From Echria macrotheca (Eukaryota > Ascomycota > Sordariomycetes > Sordariales > Schizotheciaceae), in contig MU839830.1 of assembly GCA_030411725.1 (NCBI GenBank), forward strand, positions 868,001 through 932,000: 64,000 bases of DNA, read 5' to 3'. The notes under the pieces were generated by a model that saw only the letters and a program-made list of their open reading frames with translations, did no database searches and had not been told where the DNA came from. The translations under genes and the position numbers were made by a program. Positions 32,368 to 43,097 of the stretch are shown one piece after another; position 1 is the first letter of the stretch; the number at the start of each line of letters is the position of its first letter.

Positions 32368-34329
32368 ATGCCAGACAGATCGCTGACGGTCGCAACCTAT
32401 GCTGCCGGAGCCTCACTGGCTGCCATCACCCTGATTTACGTCTTCGCCCCGACATACTTCCTCGACGGCGACCAGGCCCCCAGTTCGACCGGAGTCTTCG
32501 GATCTCGCAAAAAAAGCATTGTCGGCCTCTCGAACCCCGCCAACGACTGCTTCATAAACTCGATCCTCCAAGCGCTCGCCGGCCTCCAGGACCTCCGTGT
32601 CTACCTGATCCACGAGACGCACCGTCGGAGTCTAGACGATGGCTTGGTGTACAGGCGGCTGGTGCTGGATGACTCGGCAGATACAGCAGGAGGGTCGGGT
32701 GCCCGATCAGGCAAACAGCTTCCGGACTGGAAGGTCGAGGGATTGCAAATGGGCATCGTCACCGAGGGGTTGAAGCATATGCTGGACGCGCTGAACGAGC
32801 GGCCGATATACAAAAAGACCATATCAGCAGGGCCCTTCGTCCGGACCTTGGAAATCGCCTTCAGGCAGCGAATCAGCCGGCAACAGCAGGATGCACAAGA
32901 ATTCCTGCAGGTCGTGGCCGAAAGACTGTGCGACGAGTACCACGCAGGACGTAGGGCGCGGGAATTTGCGAGGGATAAGGCAACACGTGCATACTTGACT
33001 CTCGTCCCCCAAGATACTAGCGGTACGGCAACATCAGACTCCGTGGCGCATGGGAGCGATGAAAATGAGAAGGATGCTGCCGCCGGCGACAGAGCAGATC
33101 GCGGCTCAGCCGGAGCCCCAATCGGGCCCAGTGTGGACGATGAGGAGGAAAACATTGACGACGACCAAGGCTTCCCACTCGAGGGAAAATTCGAATCCCA
33201 AATCGAGTGTTTGACCTGTGGGTTCAAGCCGCGACCAACAGAGTCAACCTTTTGCTCCTTGACCCTGAATGTCCCGCAAACCTCGTCAACAACTCTGGGC
33301 GCGTGTTTCGACGGCATGTTCAAAACCGAATACATCGACGACTTCAAGTGCGAGAAGTGTCGTCTGGTGCATGCTCTAGAGGCGCTTCGGTCCGCGAGCG
33401 CAACATCAACGGGAAAAGGGCACGAGGACGCGCTCGTTGCCATCGCCAAGCTCCAACATGCCATCGATACAGACCCTGAGAACCCGCCCAAAGAAGTCGC
33501 GTTGCCCGACCTTCGACTTGCTCCAAAGCGTAGGATAGCCCGGCACATTCGCTTGACGCACTTCCCTAGGGTCCTGGCCATCCACCTATCCCGGTCCATC
33601 TTCGATGCCAGCTACATGTCGCAAAAGAACTCGGCAAAGGTTTCTTTCCCAGAACGTCTACCATTAGGTGGACTGCTTCAGCAAAGGAAATACAAACTGC
33701 GTGGGCTGGTCACCCACAAGGGAAGCCACCACAGCGGGCATTACGAGACGTTCCGGCGGCAGGACGTCTCGCCTCCATTTTCCAACCCAAACACATTTCA
33801 GCCATCTGGATTGTATTCCAAGACCGCCAGCATTTCATCAACCCCTCGGGTAGGGGCGTCTGGGCAAAAGTCAGGGCAGGACCTCAGTCCTGCGGCCTCC
33901 GCCCCAGATCTTATCCCGCCTGCAACGGATGCGGACCGCTCAACTACGCCTCTAAATACCGCACCCCCCGGTGATGTTATCAGTCCAAACACCGAAACAG
34001 ACTTGAGCATGCCGCCAGCAGCGACAAACTTTGACCCTTCCTGCTTGCCGACTCGGGAAACGCACGTGGACACAGCCAGTTTTCGGCCGGCCACCTCCCC
34101 CTTGGCAGGTCTCGCATCGCAAAATGGGACAACCTTAGGTATGAGCAGTGGCATAGAACTAAAGACAGCACGGCCAGGCTCAGCCACGAAGTCGAAGCGA
34201 CCCAAGTCACATGATAAGTGGTGGCGCATCAGCGACGACAAGGTCAAGCTGGCAAGCACTTCCGACGTGCTAGGGATGCAGAAAGAGGTCTACTTGCTCT
34301 TTTACGAGCTAGACAGCACGGACCGGTAG
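32368..34329 (+). CDS. Membrane-anchored ubiquitin-specific protease (Ubp1/USP30-like)
   Basis: Cysteine peptidase of the USP/C19 family that removes ubiquitin from proteins. A single exon encodes 653 residues from the ATG at 32368. Residues about 8-30 form a hydrophobic helix, suggesting an N-terminal anchor in the ER or mitochondrial outer membrane as in yeast Ubp1 and animal USP30. The Cys box is GLSNPANDCFINSILQAL with nucleophile Cys61. The QQQDAQEFLQ box follows. A zinc-binding CLTCGF and CEKC pair lies near residues 280-330. The His box HHSGHYETF (His about 458) and the C-terminal WWRISDDKV segment complete the fold. A long Ser/Pro/Thr-rich, probably disordered insertion (about 470-610) separates the last two blocks. 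The Cys box departs from the usual GNTC by Ala-Asn-Asp-Cys, but catalytic residues appear present. Confidence 0.9.
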   Translation: MPDRSLTVATYAAGASLAAITLIYVFAPTYFLDGDQAPSSTGVFGSRKKSIVGLSNPANDCFINSILQALAGLQDLRVYLIHETHRRSLDDGLVYRRLVLDDSADTAGGSGARSGKQLPDWKVEGLQMGIVTEGLKHMLDALNERPIYKKTISAGPFVRTLEIAFRQRISRQQQDAQEFLQVVAERLCDEYHAGRRAREFARDKATRAYLTLVPQDTSGTATSDSVAHGSDENEKDAAAGDRADRGSAGAPIGPSVDDEEENIDDDQGFPLEGKFESQIECLTCGFKPRPTESTFCSLTLNVPQTSSTTLGACFDGMFKTEYIDDFKCEKCRLVHALEALRSASATSTGKGHEDALVAIAKLQHAIDTDPENPPKEVALPDLRLAPKRRIARHIRLTHFPRVLAIHLSRSIFDASYMSQKNSAKVSFPERLPLGGLLQQRKYKLRGLVTHKGSHHSGHYETFRRQDVSPPFSNPNTFQPSGLYSKTASISSTPRVGASGQKSGQDLSPAASAPDLIPPATDADRSTTPLNTAPPGDVISPNTETDLSMPPAATNFDPSCLPTRETHVDTASFRPATSPLAGLASQNGTTLGMSSGIELKTARPGSATKSKRPKSHDKWWRISDDKVKLASTSDVLGMQKEVYLLFYELDSTDR

Positions 34330-34633
34330 GCACCTTGTACATATAGAAATCCGCCCGCACATGTAGATACAGCGGCGTTGTATACATCACCACTCAAGCG
34401 CCTTACTCTAAATCAGGGCGTGGTGTGTTTAGGGGGACATCGTATACCCGCGAAGCGGTAGGGATGCACTTTAGTGTAATTATCACCGACGACTCATTCT
34501 TTGATATTCCTAACATCAATTTGGAGCATCGAATGATTGCGCAGTTCAACGGATGAATGAATCTCGAACTATTCCATTTTGATACGATTCCCAAATCCTA
34601 CCACATTACGCCCGTGTTTTAATCCCTGTTGCG
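34330..34633. other. Convergent intergenic region
   Basis: About 300 bp between the 3' ends of the ubiquitin hydrolase (+) and the oxysterol-binding protein (-). It should hold both 3' untranslated regions. No other feature seen. Confidence 0.7.
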
Positions 34634-35980
34634 TCACTGGCCCAACAGTTCCTTGGCGAGCTTCGTTTTCTCTTCATCGCTCAGCGGTGGCGCGTTGCGC
34701 ACCTTCTCGGCTTTGGCCTGGTCGAATCTCCAAATCCCACCAGTCTTGTCGGCATCGCCATGTTCAGGCAACCCCACATGAGGACCCAGTTTTACGAGCA
34801 CCGCATCCTCATTGTCTTGTGTACTAAAGTAGCGCCGCTCCCAGGTCCTTCCCTCGGCCTTCTCCCTCGCTCGGGCCTCCCGCTGGGCATTCTCGATCTT
34901 GGACTTCTCATAACCAACGGCATCCAAGTCCGCCTTTGCGATCGCGGCCGCAACCTTCGACCATGCGCGCCTCGACTCTAGCGGGTGTTGTTCCTTCAGC
35001 GGCGCCACAATGAGTTGGCTCGTGGGACAACGATCGGGATCCCACGAGTCCACCAGGCTATCCTTGCCGTTGTACTTGGCCGGACCAGAGTACATGTCGA
35101 AATTCTTGGTCCACTGGCCTGACACGTTGAACAGGACCTCCTTCTCTCTGCCAGTGGGGAACAGTAGAGCCGTGAACGAGTTCTTCTTTCCCGAGAGCCA
35201 ACCCTTCCCGCTATAGTCGACCTTGGCGGTGTATCCGGTTGAAGATGTGATGTACGAACTGCCGTCGAGCTCAATAAACGGCGAGCCGAAAATGAGACCC
35301 TCAATGTGAAGAGAAGGCAGAGTGATAAGGTATGTGTCCGGTTCTTTCGACCCCTCCGCTGGCACAGTGAGGACGGCGTGGCCAATCTGCTTGATGTTGA
35401 TCGTCTTGGAAAACGAGGCCTTCTGGGCGTTATACCCCTCAAGATGGATACCAGTCTTGGTGTTTGTAATAGAATACGCGGTCGCCGGCGGGTGATGGCT
35501 GTTGGGAAAGCGCATTAACATCCACAAAAGGCTTGGAGACAGACACCCGCCTACCTGACTTGTTCACTCGTCAGCTCGGTTACCCCCGCTTCATCCTCCC
35601 ATTTTCCAAGAAATAGCTCCCCCAGGAAGGGATTAAGCGGTTTTTTCTCATTTCCGTACTGTTCGCTCCGGCTGGCGTACTGTTGCTTCAATGTCGTCAA
35701 GAACCACTTCAGCACCAAGAGCGCTCTCTTGGCGGGGTCGGATTCTTTGGCAGGAGCAATGAAGACCGAAGGATGTTCGCACCAGTAGGAGCTGAACTCA
35801 GTCAAGCTAGTTGAGGAGAGAATGAAGGGCGGCGCAGTAAGGCTTGCGAGGTCTCCGTTGAAGGAAGCGATGGACTGTCGAAGGCCTGATTAGGCTTGGG
35901 CACAAGCTGCGCATGGGCACGAGACCAACCTTGAGAAACGATCCCCAACTCCCGCCGCCGTTCCCCTGTTGCTGATCCAT
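34634..35980 (-). CDS. Oxysterol-binding protein homolog, Kes1/Osh4 type
   Basis: A short OSBP-related protein that exchanges sterol and PI4P between membranes, without PH or ankyrin domains. Three exons on the minus strand: 35980-35930, 35874-35555 and 35498-34634, giving 411 residues (yeast Kes1 has 434). The N-terminus MDQQQGNGGGSWGSFLK leads into SIASFNGDLASLTAPPFILS, the lid and entry region. The signature EQVSHHPP is formed across the second intron (residues 121-128), followed by LEGYNAQKASF and LHIEGLIFGSPFIEL. The C-terminal WRFDQAKAEKVR segment is also typical. The first intron has an unusual GTTGGT donor but keeps the frame and restores a conserved stretch. It converges with the ubiquitin hydrolase and is about 0.9 kb from the next upstream gene. 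Confidence 0.93.
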
Positions 35981-36923
35981 CTGAAACGGCAGAATGAGCA
36001 CCAATTATCCCTGATCGGTGACAATTCCAACTCGACTCTACGGCGAGAAGACGACGCCGCAGATATTAAGACTTCTGTGGGATGGGGGGCGGGGTAGTTT
36101 CGGAGGGGTATCCGGATGCTTTGTTGCTGGAGGCTGGTTTGCTCCGAGACCGTCGTCGAAATTCCACTCTGGCTCGTTTTTGCGCACTTCACCGCTTTCC
36201 CCAGATCTTCTCAAAATTGAGAAAGAATGGTCTGGAGCAAAGGGAGCCCTGACAGAGAGGCCGTTGTAAGAGCGAGATGGGTGACGGCGGAACCTCGAAT
36301 TTCTTGGACAAGAGCTTCGCTTCCACATTCTCTAGCCCGAAAGGGTGGTGGGGTCTTTATGGGGTCCGACAAATGCGGCCTTTGACGTCAGAGTTCTGGC
36401 CCACTAATTTAAGCAGAAACCTCGACTTGTCATTGGCTGGGAGGTATAATCGGGGGAATTTTAGGCACTGTTCAAAGCACGACACAGCGGACCAATGTAA
36501 TAGCCGCGTGTTGAACAGAACGTGTATCATATTCCGTGTCAGTTGGAATTTTATTCTCAACGGAGAAAGGAGTGTCGTCCACTGGTTGCAACGGCAAGTC
36601 CTGATTGGCCACTTGGTGAGGAACATAGAAGTATATACCGTACTCAAGGCACGCAATCTTGTGCGGATAAGCATAGTCGGAAAGATCAAGCATCGAAATC
36701 CACTGATCGTCCAGCCTCGATGGCTTGGGCACCTAAACCGTAGCGGGTGTCATTGCCGGTGCCCCCCACCCCAAAAAGGAAGATTACGGTTGTCATGTGG
36801 ACTTCGAAGAGAATAGGTGAGCAAATGACCAGCATCACTATGAACAGCCACCGGCTCAAGAACATGTGCTACAGCGCCAATGGACGCAGCAGAATTCATT
36901 CCAAATAGTAACGAAACCTAAAT
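35981..36923. other. Intergenic region with unsupported open frames
   Basis: About 940 bp upstream of the oxysterol-binding protein gene and downstream of the oxidoreductase. A plus-strand frame (36277-36816, 179 codons) and an overlapping minus-strand frame (36472-36732, 86 codons) lack recognisable domains. The minus-strand one has a more protein-like composition (DLSDYAYPHKIACLEYGIYF) and might be a small gene, but no splice partner or homology is apparent. Confidence 0.5.
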
Positions 36924-38718
36924 TCAAGCGGGAACACTGCCCAGTCTCTCACCAACCTCTTTCGCCCACCACTCTTTCCAGTTGATAACGCTCCTGTCAT
37001 GACGTGCTTCCTCGGCACAAAACACCATGGCGTGGCTGCGGATAACCTCGTCGAGAGTGCAGCCAACCAGCTCTCTCTGGGCCTTGTCGGTGGCCCAGCC
37101 GTGATTCTTCACCTTGTCGACGGCAAGGATGAACTGGCGAGTTAAGCCAGCATCACCGCCACCGTGGCCCAGACTTTCGAGGTGTGGGCGATGCGTGACG
37201 GTTTTACCAGTTCGGAAATCGTGAACGGTAATGGTGGTGGAGTCGGCAAAGATCTCGCCATCGACGCCATATAGATTGGTATATCGTTCACACACCTTCT
37301 TGGTCTGAGCCACCATATGGAACGTGGCCGTCTTCGCGCCCCGCCCACCCATAGGGTCTGACACGGGCCCATCCTCACCTCCGCTCTGGAATGACGTTGG
37401 TAGAGGATCTTCGTCCCAGGTAATGGTCACCTACTCGCCGCAAATATTAGCACAAGATGCCGCTGGGATGTCTAACAGCCCAGGACCAGTATCGCAGGGA
37501 GTGGTCTGGATAAGTACTTACGATTTGCTCGTCGCAAACATCGTTATCACCCTCATATACACAGCGCCCGTACCAACTCTGCTTCGCAACCGTTTCACCA
37601 GGCGTGCTGCTATCGTAGTCTTTGGAGAGCTCAGACAGCATCGCCTTCTTCTTATCCTCCAGCGTGCCATAGGATTCGATGTCGGGCACAACGATTTTCA
37701 CTGGCCAGCCTGTATTGCCAGTCCCTAAACCAACCAGCTCGTCCCCGACGTATATGCGCTTTGCCGAATACTTGCAGGATTCCTCAATGGGACAAGAGAG
37801 ACAATTCGTGGCTTCACCTGCCGCTGCCGGTTTTCTACCCTTCTTGAAGTACTGGAGTGACCCGCGGCTGGAAACAGCCGATGGCAGATGAGGAGGCTCC
37901 CTTTTCTCGTTGGAGTAGGAAGGAGGTGAGCAAAGTAGCCACATCAAGACGTCGATGTCGTGGCAACTCTTGGTGAGGAGGCTTGGCGCACTTGTATCCT
38001 CACGGCGCCAGTTCCCGCGGACATAGCTGTGGGTGAAGTGCCACCACCCTACGGGCTCGGTGTGGACGACCGACAGGATATCACCGATAACGCGATCCTC
38101 AAGGAGTAGTCTGCGGAGCAGCATGTTGTGCGGGCTGTAGCGCAGGACGTGGCCGATAGAAAATAGCATCTGTTCGCCGGCTTCGTTCTTGTTGGATTCC
38201 AGCGCCCGGAAGAGATCAACGCAATCTTGGAGAGTTGTCGCCAGCGGTTTCTCGCACATGATGTGAAGGCCACCCAGCTCCGTAAGAGCGATAACCACCT
38301 CCCGATGCATCTCATCAAGGACACAGACAAACACGGCATCGACACCCGGAGGCACGCCGGTCTCGCCATTGCGGACGCGGGAACGGCGGGACTCTTCGTA
38401 TGTTATAAAATCGCGCCAGTCTCGGAACACAGCACCTTCGGCAGGAGGCTCATCGACGCCCCAGATATGGTGTCGGCCGAATTCGGTCCGTTTGTAGTCA
38501 TCGGGCTCAGCTACGGCGACCACAACGCCGTTGCTGGACGATATGGTGGCGCGAGCATACGCACGCCCTCGTGAACCCGCGCCGATGATCAAGATACGAG
38601 GCGGGTCCGCCGATTTCGCCGGCCGCGGGGGGGGAAGCAAATGTCTCTCCCGGTCATTCTCCTCGGGGGCCGGGCCGGGCTTGGTGGATGGGGAGAACAA
38701 CTTCTTGAGAGCCGACAT
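36924..38718 (-). CDS. Gfo/Idh/MocA-family NAD(P)-dependent oxidoreductase
   Basis: Probably oxidises or reduces a sugar or cyclitol using NAD(P). Two exons (38718-37522 and 37430-36924) give 567 residues; the intron begins GTAAGT. A charged leader of about 40 residues precedes the Rossmann motif RILIIGAGSRGRAYA (GAGSRG at 46-51). The conserved CEKPLA motif with the catalytic Lys lies at 155-160, and SCHDIDVLMWLL provides the usual His-Asp pair of the C-terminal substrate domain. A cysteine cluster, CLSCPIEESCKYSAK, sits further on and is not part of the minimal fold; it may bind a metal. The C-terminal exon continues the beta-sheet domain to SVPA. The substrate cannot be told from sequence. 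It is divergent from the oligoribonuclease gene across a 525-bp gap. Confidence 0.9.
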
Positions 38719-39243
38719 CGCAAAAGCTCGAGGCGGAGTCAGGTCAAATTTGCCGGTTTCAGAAAAGAGATACTGGACTTATGGGCAGCTCGCTGGGACT
38801 TCCGATGGGTTCGAGTGTCGTATAAGTGAGCAGGCTTGAATTCTGCGCCGGGCTCTCTATATAGGTAGTTTTGCGGCTGGGGGAAGCGGTCAGCAGTACA
38901 TGTTCCATTGTGCCGCCGACTCCCGATGCGGAAGCGGGGGACGTTCTCGGGCGAGTGACCAAACTGACGCCTAGATACACAGAAAGGCAGCGCAGACAGC
39001 TGGGTGCTAGCCTACAGGTACCTACCTACCTACCTACCTACCGCCTACCTACCTACCTGGCCATGTAGCTTCGTAGAGCTCCCGGCGCCTCACACACATT
39101 CTTCGATGAATTCCATCCGCACAGTGCCAATGCCGAGTCCTCACGGTGGACTTGGCTCGTGAGGTCAACATCATCTTTCGATCTTCAGCGTTGCCGCAAA
39201 ACCAAGGAAGATACAACACTCAAAACAAATCAGACATATCAAC
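38719..39243. promoter_or_regulatory. Divergent promoter region with CCTA microsatellite
   Basis: 525 bp between the oxidoreductase (-) and the oligoribonuclease (+). Positions 39020-39058 are a nearly pure CCTA tandem repeat broken once by CCG. Any regulation by it is speculative. Confidence 0.6.
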
Positions 39244-40067
39244 ATGACAGCGGAGAAGAGCACCTCGAGCCCAGGTCCGGCAGCCTTCGTCTGGATTGAT
39301 TGCGAGGTAACGTTCCCACGTCTGCCTGTCGGCGCACATGCGGCTCTCTTCCCCGCCTTGCTGGTATCTCGAGTTCTTGTAGCCTGACAGGCTCTGCAGA
39401 TGACAGGGCTGGACCCAGACTCGGACGCCATCATCGAAATCTTCTGTGTCATCACCGACGACCAGCTTGAGCTGGTCGATCATGAGGGCTGGGGCACCGT
39501 GGTCCACCAGTCCAGAGAACGCATGGATCAAATGGACGACTGGTGTACTCGCGTCCATGGTGGCAGTGGATTGACGGCAGCCGTCATCGAATCAAGCGTC
39601 ACGGCCGAGCAGGCAGCCGACGACTTGCTGGCGTACGTCCGCCGCTATGTACCCAACAAGCGCGTGGCTCTATTGGCAGGCAATAGCGTCCATGCCGATC
39701 GGTCGTTTCTCTGCAAGCAACCCTACAAGAAGGTTCTTGATCACCTCCATTATCGAATCCTGGACGTGAGTAGCTTGAAGGAAGCTGCCCGTCGCTGGTG
39801 TCCTGATGTTGCATCCGGCGTGCCAACCAAGAAGGGCATGCACAAGGCAAAGCAGTCAGTCTCTCAACCTCACTGCGACGGATGCTTGTCCTACCCGTTC
39901 ATAAATCCAAGCCCAGCCCAGCCTTCCGCCTCCCAAGAAATTCTGTTACGTATCTTCCCACGTTACATTGCCGTCAGAACTGACCAATTGCCAAAAGGGA
40001 TATTCTTGAAAGCATCGAGGAGGCTAGATACTACAAATCGGCAATCTTCCAAAACACCGAGCGGTAA
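39244..40067 (+). CDS. Oligoribonuclease (REX2/REXO2-type 3'-5' exoribonuclease)
   Basis: Degrades the 2-5-nt RNA fragments left by other nucleases, in mitochondria or cytosol. Three exons: 39244-39306, 39400-39854 and 39998-40067, giving 195 residues, a normal length for the core enzyme. The DEDDh residues are visible: Asp19 and Glu21 in FVWIDCEMTGLD (joined across intron 1), Asp about 121 in GNSVHADRSFL, and His169/Asp174 in HKAKQDILESIEEARYY (joined across intron 2). RILDVSSLKE is the usual strand before the last domain. The leader is only about 15 residues and Ser/Pro-rich, not a clear mitochondrial presequence. The 143-bp second intron could conceal an alternative end, but the spliced reading matches the family to its C-terminus. 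Confidence 0.93.
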
Positions 40068-40196
40068 ACCGGCTTTCTGTGACGAACGAGAGAGATATAT
40101 ATCCATAAATGGGACAAATACCGTGAGACGGCGGACCTATTCAGTCTATTGGTCCTAACACTAGAGGATATCTCTGGCGCTATGTGGCCTGTATAT

Positions 40197-42162
40197 CTAA
40201 GTCTTGACATCAGGCTCGTCCCGTCCCACGAACTCTTTGAACTTGAGCAGGTCCGTCGCAAACTTGATCTCCGGTTTGAGGAAATCCTGTGCATCCTGTC
40301 CATAGGTGCTGGGGTCACTGCTGTACTGCTCTATGTACAGTCGGATGGTCGCGCCAGACGAGCCTGTGCCCGATAGACGAACGACAATCCGACTGCCCGA
40401 GGAGAAGCAAGCATACAGACCCTGATTTGACGAGACCGAGCCATCTAGATCGGTGTAGGAGAAGTTTCCAGCTTTCGTTATGGTGCGATCTGAGATATGG
40501 TGAGCGAATGGCGCGACAAAAGAGTATGCGGGAGACGTCAGTCTCACGACAGGGTACGTACCTCCAATTTTGCTGCCAATGAAATCCGGCTTGGCCACAA
40601 GGTCGTTCAATACCCCCACTACCTTGTTTGCACCTTCGGAGTCGACGTTCTCGTAGTCATAGCGAGTGAAGAAAGTCCGGCCGTACTCGGCCCAGAAGTC
40701 CTCCTGGATCCGCTTGATGCTCGGTGCCACTTCGGGGTGAGAAACGCCAAGACCGGCGATGATGTTGAGCCATGCAACGATGGCCCAAAGCCCGTCCTTC
40801 TCCCTGATATGGTTGCTCCCTGTTCCGAAAGACTCCTCTCCGCAGATGGAAAGTTTATCGGCGTCGAACAAGGCGCAGAAGAATTTCCAACCGGTGGGAA
40901 CTTCATAGCAGTCCAGGCCCTGTTTCTTGGCAACGAGATCCACAGCACCTGATGTAGGCATGCTCCGGGCAAGCCCAAAGACTCCGTTCTTCCGGAAGTA
41001 GGGAATGAGCTTGGCATGGTGGGCGATGATGGCGAGGCTGTCACCCGGAGACACGAATGCACCGGCGCCATAGATCATGTTGCGATCGCCATCACCGTCG
41101 GACGCAGCGCCAAACGGAATGTTTTTCTGGTCCACGACCTCCACAAGGCTGTGGGCATAGGTGAGGTTCGGATCAGGATGGCCGCCATTGAAATCCGGAG
41201 ACGGATCGCAATTCTGAACAGAGTCGGCCCCGAGGCCCAACTCATCCAAGAAGATTGCCTTGCCGTAAGGACCAGTCACCCCCGACAGGCCGTCGAAGAG
41301 AACCTTGAAATCGGGGTGGGAGGCAAAGAACTTCTTGATCAGTTCAAAGTCGAAGATATCCTTGAGCATCTCGACATAGTCAGCCGTACTGTCAACCACT
41401 TCCACCTCAAGATCACCGTATTTCGTTGTGCCCAGGGCGGAAATATCGACATCAGGAATGTCCGCAATGTTGTACGAGGTCAGAGTCTTGGAGACTTCGT
41501 AGATCTTGTTGGTCACCGACTCGGGAGCGGGGCCGCCATTGGAAAGATTGTATTTGATACCGAAGTCGTTCTTGGGGCCTTCCGAAGGAGTTGGATTAGC
41601 CTAGATACAAGTAGACTTGGTACCGATGAGCCCATTACCTACCTCCTGGGTTGTGGCTGGCTGTCAGGAGGATACCACCAGTCGCCTTCCGTTTGCGGAT
41701 GACATGGCTAGCGGCCGGTGTCGACAGTATTCCATTCTGGCCGATGAGGAGCTTCTTGACCCCGTAGGCGGCACCAATTTTGGCGATCAATTGGATTACT
41801 TCGGGGTTCCAGAACCGGCCATCGCCGCCAATGACGAGGAAAGCACCTGGTGTTGGGATCTCGTCAACAAAAGTTGTTCCAATTAGCTGTTCCTCTTGGG
41901 CAGCACCCTCTCACCTTCAGCGCCTTCCGGGATCGAGAGCAAGATGCTCGCAACGAACGACTCGCTGTAGTGAGGCTGTTGGAAGACTGTGACCTTCTTA
42001 CGCAAACCGGAGCTAGGACGGGCCCAGTGTCAGCGTGATTTTTGCGGCCATCGCGGGTCAGGTCGAGATGGCGGGGTTCAGCGGGGAGCTTGGGGTACCG
42101 ATGACGTACGTGCCAGGTTTCTGGTCGCTGAAGGCCTTGAATTCAACCGTCTTGAGACCCAT
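40197..42162 (-). CDS. pgm: Phosphoglucomutase (alpha-D-glucose-1,6-phosphomutase)
   Basis: Interconverts glucose 1-phosphate and glucose 6-phosphate in the cytosol, linking glycolysis to glycogen, trehalose and cell-wall UDP-glucose. Five exons on the minus strand: 42162-42110, 42012-41915, 41846-41643, 41578-40562 and 40489-40197, giving 554 residues, the normal length. The N-terminus is MGLKTVEFKAFSDQKPGTSG. The phosphoserine loop TASHNPGG (Ser114) is restored across intron 3. The metal loop is DGDGDR (about 279-284), the sugar-binding loop GEESFGTGSNHIREKDG, and the phosphate-binding loop RLSGTGSSGATIRLY. All catalytic elements are present. The gene converges with the oligoribonuclease, the coding ends being 129 bp apart. 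Confidence 0.96.
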
Positions 42163-43097
42163 TTTGCGAACTGAGGTTGATAAGACTTGGCAGCTGCTAT
42201 GTTGCAGTGTGTAGAAGAGAAGAGTTTCGTCAAGACCGGGGGTGGTGGGCAAGTTTAGAGAGTGGAAGAAAGGTTGTGCAGTGAACGGAGTGGGATGACG
42301 AGAGACAAACCCAACCTAGTGGCTGGACTCCCCACGACGGCGGAGCTGCCTTAACGTCGTTTCTTCGGGCATTCTTATCGGGAAAACCAGGTACACGCCC
42401 CATAAAGCAACGGGCATCATTGGCGGGGCGGGGGCTTGGAATGGTTGCAGCTGCGCTGTAGTGCAGTCGTCCGGACGGGTAGCCACCACCAAAAACCGGC
42501 GTATCGTATCATAACTACTCGAGGTTACCCGATCCTTGCTGCAGAGACGGTGACCTCCCAAAACAGTACGCCAGCCGCACTGGCACTCGCACTCGTAGGC
42601 ATCGTACTCTGGGCGAGAAGGCAGGTACCCACCGAGGTATTTATCCGCAGGGCGACGACCCGGCTAAGAATAAACACGAAGCTCTTCCATTTCCCCTTGT
42701 AATGCGACTTACATGCTCTCCTCGAAACTGCTACATCGAGACGAAGACCTCGCAAAAGAGTGAGAGAAATTTCACCCAGGGTTCTGCTCAGCTTTTAAGC
42801 ACTCAGGGTGCATAAGCCTAAGCCTGCGCAAAAACACTTCCCCAGTGTCTCCAACACCCGAAAACTACCTAACCCTAGTAGCCGTGAGGAATTATCGTGT
42901 CGTTGATATCGTTGAATTCATTCTGGTGTACATCCACCGCGGGGTATATCCTTCTGGTCGTGATTCATGGTCTCGTTAAGTGATTTGGGATGGAAAAGAC
43001 AATGTACCGAGCGCCGATGCACAACCAACCGAAGGAAAGGAAACCCGATGAAAGGAAGGAGAGTAAATGTGTGACAGGGGACCCGCTCGGATGGCTC
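42163..43097. other. Intergenic region: phosphoglucomutase promoter side
   Basis: About 935 bp holding the phosphoglucomutase upstream region and the 3' side of the next minus-strand gene. No gene, tRNA or repeat is recognised. The open frames on both strands have no domain. Confidence 0.65.

Noticed and set aside
32601..33599. 332-codon minus-strand frame
   Set aside because: Antisense shadow of the ubiquitin hydrolase, Ser/Arg-rich as expected from its GC-rich codons.
36277..36816. 179-codon plus-strand frame
   Set aside because: Low-complexity basic composition with no domain, overlapped by a minus-strand frame; probably chance in promoter DNA.
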